From positions 806,001 to 870,000 of the forward strand of contig CAVQYJ010000023.1 in the NCBI GenBank assembly GCA_963718145.1: DNA of 64,000 nucleotides, in the 5' to 3' direction. The notes under the pieces are model-generated. The model was not told the DNA's origin, searched no databases, and saw only the letters and a list, made by a program, of their open reading frames with translations. Position 1 is the first letter of the stretch. Every line of letters begins with the position of its first letter. This DNA comes from UBA7672 sp963718145 (GTDB lineage: Bacteria; Pseudomonadota; Alphaproteobacteria; Caulobacterales; Hyphomonadaceae). Position numbers and translations under genes: made by a program. This document shows, one piece after another, positions 1 through 8,541 of the stretch.

Positions 1-1122
1 CCGATCGACCATAGCGCCGACATCCATGCTCGCCTCGCGGCCGCGGAGGCAGCGCTTCACGCTGTCGGACAGCAATTGTCGCCGGCGCTGCGCCATGTCG
101 ACATCGCGGTGCTGATCCCCTGCTACAACGAGGCGGGCTCGATCGGCGACGTGGTGAAGTCGTTCAAGGCCGCGCTGCCGGGCGCGCGCATCTATGTCTA
201 CGACAACAACAGCTATGACAACACGGCGGCGGTCGCCCGCGAGGCCGGCGCAATCGTTCGCCGTGAGCCGCTGCAGGGCAAGGGCCATGTGGTGCGCCGG
301 ATGTTCTCGGACATCGAGGCGGACGTCTATGTGATGGTCGACGGCGATGCGACCTATGACGCGGCGGCGGCGCCGCGGCTGGTGTCGCGGCTTATCGAAA
401 CGCAAGCGGACATGGTGGTGGGCGCGCGGGTGACCGCGGAGAAGGAAGCCTACCGCGCCGGGCATCGCTTCGGCAACCGGATGCTGACCGGGCTGGTGGC
501 GTGGATCTTCGGCGACCGCTTCACCGACATGCTCTCAGGCTATCGCGCGTTCTCGCGGCGGTTCGCGAAATCCTATCCCGCGCTGGCCTCAGGCTTCGAG
601 ACGGAGACCGAGCTGACGGTGCATGCGCTGGAGCTCGACATGATCACGGCCGAGGTGCAGACAGCCTATGGCGCACGGCGCATCGGTTCGGTGTCGAAGC
701 TGTCGACCGTGCGGGACGGGTTCCGCATCCTCACGACGATCGGGCGGCTGATGCGCGACGAGCGGCCGCTCATGTTCTTCGGCGCGATCTCGGGCGTGGT
801 GATGGCGACGGCGCTGGGGCTGAGCTTCCCCGTGATTTCCGAATACCTCGCGACGGGCCTGGTGCCGCGCTTCCCGACGGTGTTCCTGTGCGGCACGCTG
901 GCGGTGGTCTCGGCGATCAGCATGGTCTCGGGCGTGATCCTGGAGACGGTGTCGCTCGGACGCAGGGAGATGAAGCGGCTGGCCTACAACCAGGTCGAGA
1001 GCCTGGCGGCGCGGCTGGAGCGGTTCGAGGAAACGCGCCTGACGCTTACGTCGCTGCGCGCGCAGGCGATCTCGGAAAATCCCGCCCCGTCCTATGGGGC
1101 AAAGAAGCGCCGGACGCACTGA
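1..1122 (+). CDS. Glycosyltransferase family 2 protein, probably 5'-partial
   Basis: The N-terminal part has the GT-A features of family 2 glycosyltransferases: an IPCYNEA motif near the start and a DGDATYD acidic motif for metal/nucleotide-sugar binding. Two hydrophobic segments follow towards the C-terminus (around FFGAISGVVMATALGLSF and FLCGTLAVVSAISMVSG), suggesting a membrane-bound enzyme that moves a sugar onto a lipid or polysaccharide carrier. The acceptor cannot be told. A TTG at 76 is a possible start, but it lacks a clear ribosome binding site and the frame stays open to base 1, so the real start probably lies outside the window. The gene ends 4 bp from the convergent protease gene. 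Confidence 0.85.
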   Translation, partial: PIDHSADIHARLAAAEAALHAVGQQLSPALRHVDIAVLIPCYNEAGSIGDVVKSFKAALPGARIYVYDNNSYDNTAAVAREAGAIVRREPLQGKGHVVRRMFSDIEADVYVMVDGDATYDAAAAPRLVSRLIETQADMVVGARVTAEKEAYRAGHRFGNRMLTGLVAWIFGDRFTDMLSGYRAFSRRFAKSYPALASGFETETELTVHALELDMITAEVQTAYGARRIGSVSKLSTVRDGFRILTTIGRLMRDERPLMFFGAISGVVMATALGLSFPVISEYLATGLVPRFPTVFLCGTLAVVSAISMVSGVILETVSLGRREMKRLAYNQVESLAARLERFEETRLTLTSLRAQAISENPAPSYGAKKRRTH

Positions 1123-1125
1123 CGC

Positions 1126-1602
1126 CTATTCGTCTTCAACCGGAAGAAGGCCGCCCGCGCGCTTGCGGGCGAAGTGGCATACGCCCTCCTCTCCATCATA
1201 GGTCATCAGGAATTCTGCGAGGAAGGTGCGCCCAAGCAACGCGCTGTAGGCCGCGCGCTCGAGCTTTGGCGCATAGACCCGCATCGGCTCGCGGTAGTTC
1301 AACACCGGAACATGCACGATCGCCAGATACACCGCAGCGTGGACCGGACCGCCGACAGTTCCAATCGTCTGGCTGTCGATCTGACGAAGACTGAGGGCAT
1401 GCGCGATGCGATAGTCGATGCAGACGTCCGATGCTCCAGTGTCGATCATCGCACGTGACTCGAAGAATGTGGGAACGTGCTCGGTCGCTGGCGCGCCATC
1501 TTCACGTCGGATGATGACGTCAATCACAGGGCCATGTGCGATCAGATTTGACCGGCGCTCGACCGCCGACGCGCCCGCCGCCCCGACCGTCCACGGCTCC
1601 AC
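1126..1602 (-). CDS. Retropepsin-like aspartyl protease family protein, cut from its ribosome binding site by IS630
   Basis: The 158-residue product carries an IDTGASD motif near residue 53, the active-site signature of clan AA (retropepsin-like) aspartic proteases, and an LLGRTFL segment in the C-terminal half typical of the second conserved region of the fold. Such single-domain proteases act as homodimers; the substrate is unknown. The GTG start at 1602 directly abuts the TA target duplicate of the IS630 copy. In the reconstructed pre-insertion sequence this GTG overlaps the TAG stop of the small gene at 2656-2895 (TAGTG), with GGAG 8 bases upstream inside that gene. That ribosome binding site is now about 1 kb away, so expression is probably reduced. 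Confidence 0.75.
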   Translation of the reverse strand: MEPWTVGAAGASAVERRSNLIAHGPVIDVIIRREDGAPATEHVPTFFESRAMIDTGASDVCIDYRIAHALSLRQIDSQTIGTVGGPVHAAVYLAIVHVPVLNYREPMRVYAPKLERAAYSALLGRTFLAEFLMTYDGEEGVCHFARKRAGGLLPVEDE

Positions 1603-1604
1603 TA

Positions 1605-2656
1605 GAGCATCTTGCGGTCACGTTGAAGCGTATCCTGCGTGTCGGATGTAGTTGGCGCACTCGTTGGGCGTGAACGCGTCGAGCATGTTACCGATGGTTT
1701 GCCAGAGGGCGTCCCTTGTTCGGCGCTCGGCTTTTCGCAACAGGGTCTTGAGCTTGGAGAACAGCATCTCGATCGGGTTGAGGTCGGGACTGTAGGGCGG
1801 CAGGAACAGAAGCTTCGCGCCGCACGCCTCGACCAGTTCGGCAGCCTCATGACCTTTGTGGCCCGGCAGGTTGTCGAGGATGACCACATCGCCTGTCCGA
1901 AGCTCGGGGACGAGCACCTGGCGGACATATTCGGTGAAGGCGGCGCGATCCATCGGGCCATCGAGCACGAAGGGCGCGATCAGCCCCTCGGCGGTGAGCC
2001 CCGCAAGGAAGGTGGTTGTTTTCCAGTGTCCGCCCGGCGCGCGGCCAAGGGCGCGCGTGCCAACGTCCGACCATGCATGGCGGCGCGTCATGTCGGTGCG
2101 AGCGCCGGTTTCATCGAGGAAGATCAGCCGGCCTGTGAGATCAGGCTGCGCGCGTCGCCATTGCGCGCGCGCCTCGGCCACGTCCGGCCGCTCCTGCTCG
2201 CTGGCGTGCACGCTTTTTTTTGACGCTGATCCCTGCGGCCGCAAAGAAGCGCGACAGCATCGAGGCGTCCGCCCTCACGCCTTTCTCCTGCCATAGCCGA
2301 ACGGCGATAGCCTCAAGCGTCAGATCATTCTCCTTGCGCCGCAGCGCAAGAAGCCAGTCCCGGTGCGGCTTCAGCTTGGACCGTCGATCTCCGCCCACCG
2401 GCAAACAACGCGTCCGTCCTTCGTTCGCGTAGGCGGCCACCCAGCGTACCACGCTGGCGTCCCCCACCTTGAACCGTCGCGCCGCCTCCCGGCGTGACAA
2501 ACCATCTTCCAGAACCGCTGCGATGGCGCGAATGCGAAGGTCCTCGGATCTTGGCGTCGGCATTCCTGATGGCCTCCAAACCCAGCCAGCAGAATGAATC
2601 GCAATTTGCAGCCCTCGGGAATCCCAATCCCGATTCACTCAGACGACAAAATGCTC
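1605..2656 (-). mobile_element. IS630-family insertion sequence, complete, 1052 bp
   Basis: The element is bounded by TA dinucleotides at 1603-1604 and 2657-2658, the target duplication made by IS630/Tc1-mariner transposases. Its ends are imperfect inverted repeats: reading inwards, the left end begins GAGCATCTTGCGGTC and the right end GAGCATTTTGTCGTC. It carries one transposase gene in two overlapping frames. Both ends and the DDE residues are intact, so this copy may still be mobile. It inserted exactly into the stop/start overlap of two genes. Confidence 0.92.
1618..2563 (-). CDS. IS630 family transposase, two frames joined by frameshift or slippage at A8
   Basis: The first frame (about 2563 to 2141) starts MPTPRSEDL and encodes a helix-turn-helix DNA-binding region (LSRREAARRFKVGDASVVRW) as in IS630 OrfA. 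The second frame (2244 to 1618) carries the DDE catalytic core: FLDETGA (first Asp), VILDNLPGHKG (second Asp) and NPIEMLFSKLK (Glu). The frames overlap at a run of eight A residues on the coding strand (2214-2221). Passing from the first to the second frame needs a +1 shift, or transcriptional slippage that changes the A count. Both halves are intact and of usual family length, so this looks like a programmed shift and not decay. A start further upstream at 2638 is possible but unlikely. Confidence 0.9.
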
Positions 2657-2895
2657 TAGAACTTCTCCGCCACGAGGAAGGGGAACTGCGGCTCGGCCTC
2701 AAAGGTGTTCCGGATCAGGAAGGGACGATCCGGGAATTTCGAGGTCGCGAACGCTGCCGCCATGGCGAACTCGGCGAAGGCGCCCTTGAATTCATCTCCC
2801 ACAAATACGACCCAGCTCGGGCCATGTTCCCGGGCAAGGCGCGCGCGCTCTCGCAGGAATGCCGCGATCTCCTTCGAAAGGTCCGTTTCAGCCAT
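2656..2895 (-). CDS. Small conserved hypothetical protein (79 aa), upstream partner of the aspartyl protease
   Basis: The ATG at 2895 (MAETDLSKEI) has GGAG at good spacing. The product has a central stretch WVVFVGDEFKGAFAEFAMAAAFA that resembles small DUF5678-like proteins often encoded beside bacterial retropepsin-like proteases; I make that link from pattern, not from a search. Its TAG stop is formed by the TA target dinucleotide plus the first base of the IS630 end, so the insertion left the protein unchanged. Before insertion the stop overlapped the GTG start of the protease gene at 1602, indicating a translationally coupled pair. A longer frame runs upstream to 3228, but its sequence does not look like protein. 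Confidence 0.7.
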   Translation of the reverse strand: MAETDLSKEIAAFLRERARLAREHGPSWVVFVGDEFKGAFAEFAMAAAFATSKFPDRPFLIRNTFEAEPQFPFLVAEKF

Positions 2896-3046
2896 GGCGC
2901 ACTCCGGTCCCGCTCCGCGCGACATATCGGATCGCCCAAAATGGCGCGCTTCGAACGCCAATACAATGCCTCGCCGCTCGCAGAAGGGACGACGCAACCG
3001 CATCTTCCCGGTTGCGCCGGGCTGCTCCTGAGTCCATTTACTCCGC

Positions 3047-3781
3047 ATGTCAGACGTGCGCCCCCAACCGAAACTGGAGATCCGGATCATTCCGGTGACG
3101 CCGCTGCAGCAGAACTGCTCGCTGATCTGGGACACCGCGACGAAGCACGCGGCGTTCGTCGATCCGGGCGGGGATGTCGAGCAGCTCATGGGCGCGCTGA
3201 AGCATTTCGGCCTGACGCTCAAGCACATCTGGCTGACGCATGGCCATCTCGACCATGCCGGCGCGGCGGCGGAGCTTCGCGAGCGGACCGGGGTTGCGGT
3301 CGTCGGGCCTCATCGGGACGACCAGTTCTGGCTCGACCAGATTGAAAGCTCGGCGGTGAAGTACGGCCTGTCGGGTCTCAAGAATGTGACGCCGGACCGG
3401 TATCTCGAGGATGGCGACGTGCTGGAGCTGGAGGGTGTGAAGTTCGACGTTTCGCACACGCCGGGACATACGCCGGGGCATGTGGTGATCCACAATCGCG
3501 ACGCGCGAATCGCGTTCGTGGGGGATGTGCTGTTCGCGGGATCGATCGGGCGGACGGATTTTCCGAAAGGCAATCACCAGCAGTTGATCGATTCGATCAC
3601 CGGCAAGTTGTGGCCGCTTGGCGATGACATGGCGTTCGTGCCGGGCCATGGTCCGGCGTCCACGTTCGGGCAGGAGCGTGCGACTAATCCCTTCGTGGCG
3701 GACGAGCTGACGGGCTATGGCGGCGCCGAAAAGGGCGAGGCGTCGAGCTACGACCAGAAGACGGCGAAGCGGTATACGTAG
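3047..3781 (+). CDS. MBL fold metallo-hydrolase (glyoxalase II-like)
   Basis: The 244-residue cytoplasmic protein has the metallo-beta-lactamase zinc motif THGHLDH at residues 64-70, followed by downstream ligand regions SHTPGHTPGHVV, FVGDVLF and FVPGHGP. The arrangement matches hydroxyacylglutathione hydrolase-like (YcbL/GloB-related) enzymes that hydrolyse thioesters. The substrate cannot be set from sequence. The N-terminal IIPVTPLQQNCSLIWD segment is typical of this subgroup. It is divergent from the small gene before it, and the S1/P1 nuclease gene follows 62 bp downstream on the same strand. Confidence 0.9.
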   Translation: MSDVRPQPKLEIRIIPVTPLQQNCSLIWDTATKHAAFVDPGGDVEQLMGALKHFGLTLKHIWLTHGHLDHAGAAAELRERTGVAVVGPHRDDQFWLDQIESSAVKYGLSGLKNVTPDRYLEDGDVLELEGVKFDVSHTPGHTPGHVVIHNRDARIAFVGDVLFAGSIGRTDFPKGNHQQLIDSITGKLWPLGDDMAFVPGHGPASTFGQERATNPFVADELTGYGGAEKGEASSYDQKTAKRYT

Positions 3782-3843
3782 CCAGGGCGGATTGCCGTCG
3801 CTTCGAAGTTGGGCGATGCCTTGCGCAGTCGAGGGATCGCGCC

Positions 3844-4872
3844 ATGAAACCAGCAGTCGCGTTTATCGCTTTGGCCATCGCCCTTTCGCCTGCGCCGGCG
3901 TTTGCGTGGGGCGCGACGGGGCATGAGCTGGTGTCGGCGGCGGCGGTCGATGCGTTGTCGAAGGAGCTGCCGGCCTTCCTGAAGACCGCGACCGCGAAGT
4001 GGCAGATGACGCTGCTGGGGCGGGAGCCGGACCGATGGCGCGGCGCGGGACTGGTGCACGACCGGGAGCGCGACCAGGCGCACTATCTCGATGTCGGCGA
4101 CGACGACAAGGTGAACGGGCTCTACACGCTCGACCTGTTGCCGGCGACGCGCGGGGATTTCGAGAAGGGGCTGAGACTGAAGGGCGTCGAGCCCAACGAC
4201 CAGGGCTACCTGCCCTATGCGATTATCGACGGATACCAGCAGGTCGTGAAGGACTTCGCCTACTGGCGCGCCAGCAGGGTGGGCGCGAAGACGGCCAAGA
4301 CCAAGGCCGACCGCGACTGGTTTGCGGCGGAGATGAAATTGCGCGAGCAACTCATCATCCGCGACATCGGCGTGTGGAGCCACTACGTGGCCGATGGCAG
4401 CCAGCCGCAGCATGTCTCCGACCATTACAATGGCTGGCCGGAGCTTTATCCCGATCCGATGACGTATCCCCCGCCCGGCCAGCCGCCGGAAATCCGCGGG
4501 GTGCATGGCTTCTTCGAGGGACCCTTCGTGAAGTCGAACATCACCCTGTCTGCGGTGAAGGCGGCGATGGCGCCCTACAGGGATTGCGGCTGCAAGATCG
4601 ACCAGCGCGTGTCGGGATACCTGAAGACGACGCTGGCGCTGGTGAAGCCGCTCTACGAGATCGTGGCGGCGGGCGGGCTGAGGGACGCAACGTCGGCGGC
4701 GAAGGCGTACGCCACGGAGCGGCTGGCGGCAGGGGCGAACGAGGTGCGCGACCTGACCGAGGCGGCCTGGAAGGCGAGCGGGTCGATGACCGTCGGCTAT
4801 CCCGCAATCAATGTGGCGGACATCGAGTCAGGCAAGACGATCCTGAGCCGCAACAGCTATGGGTCGGACTGA
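3844..4872 (+). CDS. S1/P1 nuclease family protein, exported
   Basis: A signal peptide of about 20 residues ends at AFA, so the mature protein would begin with Trp (WGATGHE). In S1/P1 zinc nucleases the N-terminal Trp itself is a zinc ligand, and this cleavage position fits that rule. Further candidate ligands are seen in HDRERDQAHYLD, WSHYVADGSQPQH and DHYNGWPE. The family degrades single-stranded DNA and RNA or 3'-nucleotides outside the cytoplasm, which could release phosphate or nucleosides. GAGGGA precedes the ATG. The 342 residues are within the usual range or slightly long. Confidence 0.88.
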   Translation: MKPAVAFIALAIALSPAPAFAWGATGHELVSAAAVDALSKELPAFLKTATAKWQMTLLGREPDRWRGAGLVHDRERDQAHYLDVGDDDKVNGLYTLDLLPATRGDFEKGLRLKGVEPNDQGYLPYAIIDGYQQVVKDFAYWRASRVGAKTAKTKADRDWFAAEMKLREQLIIRDIGVWSHYVADGSQPQHVSDHYNGWPELYPDPMTYPPPGQPPEIRGVHGFFEGPFVKSNITLSAVKAAMAPYRDCGCKIDQRVSGYLKTTLALVKPLYEIVAAGGLRDATSAAKAYATERLAAGANEVRDLTEAAWKASGSMTVGYPAINVADIESGKTILSRNSYGSD

Positions 4873-4908
4873 AAGCCGCGCCGGCGCGAACGCGTGCCGG
4901 AGCCCGGG

Positions 4909-6807
4909 CTATTTGCCGTCGGGCGAGAAGGCGAGCAGGAGATTGTTTCCGCCGGCGCTGCCCTGGTAGCCAGAGTGCACGAACATCATGCCGCCGGCGA
5001 TCGTCGGGCCGCCCATCGACATCGTGCCGCCATAGGCGCCCTTGACGCCGTTGACCGTGTCGATCGGACCCGTGGTGTCGTGCTCCCAGATGACCTTGCC
5101 ATCCTTCGCTGCGAAGGCGCGGAGCCAGCCATCTCCCCCGCCGCCGAAGACGGCGCCCGGAATGGCAGTGGGCGCGGCAGTGAAGCCGGCGCTGCAGCGG
5201 CCGGAGGGGACGCCGCACGGCGCATCGCCCTTGGAATTGTAGCGCCAGACTTCCGAGCCGGTGGCGATGTCGAGCGCGATGATGCCGGGTTTGCCCCGGC
5301 CAGGGGCTTCGTTGAGCGGAGCGTAGACGAGCTTGCCATCGGTCGCCGTGCCCCAGAGCACGCCGCCGCTGGCGCCGCCGGAGCCGAGCTTGGGCGTCTC
5401 CCAGAGCGTCTTTCCGGTGTCAGGATCCATCGCATAGACGATCGATGACTTGTTGCCGGTGACCAGCACTTCCTTGCCGCTCGCGAGTTTCACCAGCATC
5501 GAAGACGAGCCGAAGTCATAGTCGGGCCCGCGCACGCCGAGGGGGCCGTTGATCGTTCCGGACATGAAGTTGTCGTTGGCCAGCACCTGGTTGACCCATT
5601 TGATCTTGCCGGTCTTGAGGTCCATCGCGACGATGGCGTCGGAGGTTGGGTGGCTGATCTCGGTATAGCTGTCGCCGGTGGCGACATAGAGCTGGCCGCG
5701 CCGGGCGTCGATCGTCGGGGCCGCCCAGATGGCGCCGCCGGCTGGACCATACATCTGCGTGCCGGCCGGGTTCTTGCGTGTCGGGTGTGGCTTCTCGTCG
5801 AGGATGGACTGTTTCCAGACGATCTTGCCGGTCTTCACGTCCACCGCGACGACCGTGCCGATGAAGGTGCAGCAATTGTAGGCGGCGACGTTGCCCTGCG
5901 ATTCCTCGGAGGCCGACAACGGCACGTAGAGCATGTCGTTGTGGAGCGTGGGCGAGCCGGTGATGCGGCCGACCTTGTGGTCGTCGACCTGCACATTCCA
6001 CATTTCCTTGCCGGACATCGCGTCGAAGGCGCGGACGAACATGCGGTCATCGCCCATGTACAGGGCGTATCCGCTGGCCGCCTTGATGTTCTTGCCGATG
6101 GTCATCGAGGCGCGGCCGCCGCCACGATAGTCGTAGCGCCAGTGGACGCAGCCGGACTTGGCATCGAGCGAATAGATGCGGCCGCTCATCGAGCCGACGA
6201 AGATGCGGTCGCCGAAGATCAGCGGTTCGGTGTTCTTGGTGCCTACATAGGAGAAGGCCCACTTCACCTTGAGCCTGGGAATGTCCGCTGCGGTGAAGCC
6301 GGGCCTGGCCTGGTAGCGCCAGTTGGCGGTGTCGGGGCTCCAGCCATTCCATGACGGGCCGTTGGGTTGGAGCGGCCGGTGCTTGACGCAGATGTTGGGA
6401 TCGGGCGGCGAGACGGTCTGCGGCACGGGCGACTTGCCGGTGATGAAGCGGACAAGGCCGTAGAGGTCGGCGTCGCTGAGGCCGGTCGCCATGGTCTTCA
6501 TCGCGCCGAGGGTGAGGGCGTCGTAGACTTCCTCCGGCGAGCGCACGCCGAGCTGTTCGCGCGTCGGCGCGCGGTCGATGGCGGGCTCGTGGCACTGGGC
6601 GCATTTCGCCTTGAAGATCGGCTCGCCGCTGACGGGGTAGAGGCCGCCGGAGTTTTCCGGCGGCACGACATAGCCGGGCCGGGCGTTTGCGGCGGGCTGA
6701 CGGGCTGGCGATGTCGCAGCCGGCGGCGTCTGCTGCGCCGATGCCAGGCCAAGCCCGCCAAGCACAAGCGCTGCGGCGGCGATCAATCCGGATCGCTTGA
6801 TGGTCAT
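4909..6807 (-). CDS. PQQ-dependent dehydrogenase with N-terminal cytochrome c domain (polyvinyl-alcohol dehydrogenase-like)
   Basis: The start at 6807 (MTIKRSGLI) is chosen because a strong GGGGAG lies just upstream and a signal peptide follows directly; a longer frame begins at 6855. After the signal peptide comes a heme c motif CAQCH (residues 69-73), then repeated beta-propeller blades such as VVAVDVKTGKIVWKQ and IVAMDLKTGKIKW. An adjacent cysteine pair (NCCTF) is like the vicinal disulfide of quinoprotein alcohol dehydrogenases. The order cytochrome then propeller is that of polyvinyl-alcohol dehydrogenase-type enzymes. It is probably periplasmic, oxidising an alcohol and passing electrons to its own heme. 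The substrate is unknown. Confidence 0.85.
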   Translation of the reverse strand: MTIKRSGLIAAAALVLGGLGLASAQQTPPAATSPARQPAANARPGYVVPPENSGGLYPVSGEPIFKAKCAQCHEPAIDRAPTREQLGVRSPEEVYDALTLGAMKTMATGLSDADLYGLVRFITGKSPVPQTVSPPDPNICVKHRPLQPNGPSWNGWSPDTANWRYQARPGFTAADIPRLKVKWAFSYVGTKNTEPLIFGDRIFVGSMSGRIYSLDAKSGCVHWRYDYRGGGRASMTIGKNIKAASGYALYMGDDRMFVRAFDAMSGKEMWNVQVDDHKVGRITGSPTLHNDMLYVPLSASEESQGNVAAYNCCTFIGTVVAVDVKTGKIVWKQSILDEKPHPTRKNPAGTQMYGPAGGAIWAAPTIDARRGQLYVATGDSYTEISHPTSDAIVAMDLKTGKIKWVNQVLANDNFMSGTINGPLGVRGPDYDFGSSSMLVKLASGKEVLVTGNKSSIVYAMDPDTGKTLWETPKLGSGGASGGVLWGTATDGKLVYAPLNEAPGRGKPGIIALDIATGSEVWRYNSKGDAPCGVPSGRCSAGFTAAPTAIPGAVFGGGGDGWLRAFAAKDGKVIWEHDTTGPIDTVNGVKGAYGGTMSMGGPTIAGGMMFVHSGYQGSAGGNNLLLAFSPDGK

Positions 6808-6945
6808 GCCGTCACTCCCCGTCGCATCCGCTGTGCCGCGGCGTCGAACGGGCATTCTAGATCAGGTCCCTGCCCGTGCGCCAAGCCCGCCGAGGCGATC
6901 TACGGGCTGGCGCGAAAGGCCGCAGGTCAGGTCGATTTGGCGCGA

Positions 6946-8472
6946 TCACTTCGGATTGATGTCGGCGGCCGCCGCCTTGCCGGCAGCTTCGATCAGGTAG
7001 GCGTAGAAGCGCGCGGCCTTTTCCAGCCCGGCCTCGGAGATGCTCGCCAGCGTGTCGCCGCTGGTGTGGTAGAGCGGGCCGGAGTGGATGCCCTGGATGC
7101 GGGCGACGTTGAGCGGGGCGTAGCCGCCAAGATCGCCAGGCACGGAATTGGTCGGCTCTCCGCTCAGCACGAAGCCATAGCGCTGCGCCGCCGACTTCAC
7201 CGTCGAGACGAGGAAGGGCGACATGTTAGAGACGCCGAAACTCTTGGGCTGCTCGCTGACGTCCGCCTGCCAGAACGGAACCGCCTGGATCTGGAATTGA
7301 GCAAGGTGTTCGAGGTTGACCACGAGCACGGCTTTCTTCAGCAGGTCTGCGTTCATTGTCACGAGGCTGCCGGGGCCGTTCATGCCGGAGCTGTGGTGGC
7401 CGCCGGAGCCGACGAAGAGCAGCGTGCGATCCGGAGGCGTTGCGAGCCGGCCGAAATATCGCGCGAGCGCGACCATCACGCCGACGCCGTCGGCATTGTC
7501 GCCGGCGCCGTTGAACCAGGAATCGAGGTGGGCATTGACCACGATGATCTCGTCGCTCTTGCCCTTGAGCATGCCGATGACGTTCCTGCCGGTGAGCCCG
7601 GTCCTGTTCTCAGCGTCGAGCTTGAGGCTCATGCGCACGTCGGGCGCACCTTTTTCCTTCGCGGCCATGACGGCGTCGGTGAGGAATTTTCCGTCGGCGC
7701 CGCCGATGTTGAAGCAGGGTCCGCCGCACTGGCCGAAGTCGAAGACGTGCATGTTGCCCGCCTGCTCGACCCAGGTGACCACGGCCACCGCGCCGGCCTT
7801 GATCAGGGCGGCGGACGATTCACGCACCTTGGTGCGATCGGAATAGGCGCCGGTGGACGGGCGTGTGTGCTGGATCGCGATTCTGCCTGAGACGCCCTCG
7901 GTGGAGACCGCGCCGGCTTCGCCGGCGAAGACCACAGGCGCCTCGATCGCGCCCGATATGAAGGAGCGGCTGACCGGGATGGCGGAGACGAGCTGGACGT
8001 CGATCGAGAGGTCGCCATAGGCCGGGTCGGCGAGCACGCGGGCGTCCCAGGATTTCGGCCACCAGAAATCGCCGGTGGCCGGGTAGGTCTGCACGGCGAT
8101 GCCGGTGAGGCCGGCGGCCTGGAATTCGCCCTTCACCCAGTCGGCGGCGGCAGCTTCCGACGGGAAGCCGGTGATGCGGCCCCACATCTGGTTGCCCTGG
8201 TTGTGCATGTCGTCGGCGAAGCGGATCACCTGCTCGACCGACTGGCGGATGCGGGCGCCTCCAAGGGCGCCGCGCGTTTCCTCGCCCGCAGGAACCACGG
8301 CTGGAGGGATGGCGGCGGACGGCCTGATTTCGGGGTCAACCAGAGCGTTGGGCGGGACGAGGCCGAACCAGGCCGGGCGGGCGGCGGGTTCGAGCGCGGC
8401 TTCCGTTCCCAGATCGCTGGCGCACGCGCCCAGCGCCAGCACGAGCAGAACTGAACCGAGCCTGCGTGACAT
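6946..8472 (-). CDS. M28 family metallopeptidase-like lipoprotein with altered catalytic pair
   Basis: The start at 8472 (MSRRLGSV) has GGGAGAG upstream; a GTG at 8493 is less likely. A lipoprotein signal with lipobox LGAC is present. A PA-like inserted domain comes before the M28 catalytic region, which shows NAHLDSWFNGAGDNADG, containing His and Asp zinc ligands. The position where M28 enzymes normally have two adjacent glutamates reads SGGHHSSG here, so the usual general base is absent. It may be a divergent active form or an inactive relative. Late conserved residues (IHSGPLYHTSGDT) include a plausible last His ligand. Confidence 0.83.
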   Translation of the reverse strand: MSRRLGSVLLVLALGACASDLGTEAALEPAARPAWFGLVPPNALVDPEIRPSAAIPPAVVPAGEETRGALGGARIRQSVEQVIRFADDMHNQGNQMWGRITGFPSEAAAADWVKGEFQAAGLTGIAVQTYPATGDFWWPKSWDARVLADPAYGDLSIDVQLVSAIPVSRSFISGAIEAPVVFAGEAGAVSTEGVSGRIAIQHTRPSTGAYSDRTKVRESSAALIKAGAVAVVTWVEQAGNMHVFDFGQCGGPCFNIGGADGKFLTDAVMAAKEKGAPDVRMSLKLDAENRTGLTGRNVIGMLKGKSDEIIVVNAHLDSWFNGAGDNADGVGVMVALARYFGRLATPPDRTLLFVGSGGHHSSGMNGPGSLVTMNADLLKKAVLVVNLEHLAQFQIQAVPFWQADVSEQPKSFGVSNMSPFLVSTVKSAAQRYGFVLSGEPTNSVPGDLGGYAPLNVARIQGIHSGPLYHTSGDTLASISEAGLEKAARFYAYLIEAAGKAAAADINPK

Positions 8473-8541
8473 CAGCTCTCTCCCAATCCTCACAAGCCGA
8501 GGCGGCCGGACAGCGACTGGCCGGCCAAGGCCAACATAAGC

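Noticed and set aside
2896..3228. N-terminal extension of the small gene at 2656-2895 up to 3228
   Set aside because: The extension overlaps the start of the MBL hydrolase gene, looks unlike protein, and the ATG at 2895 has a good ribosome binding site.
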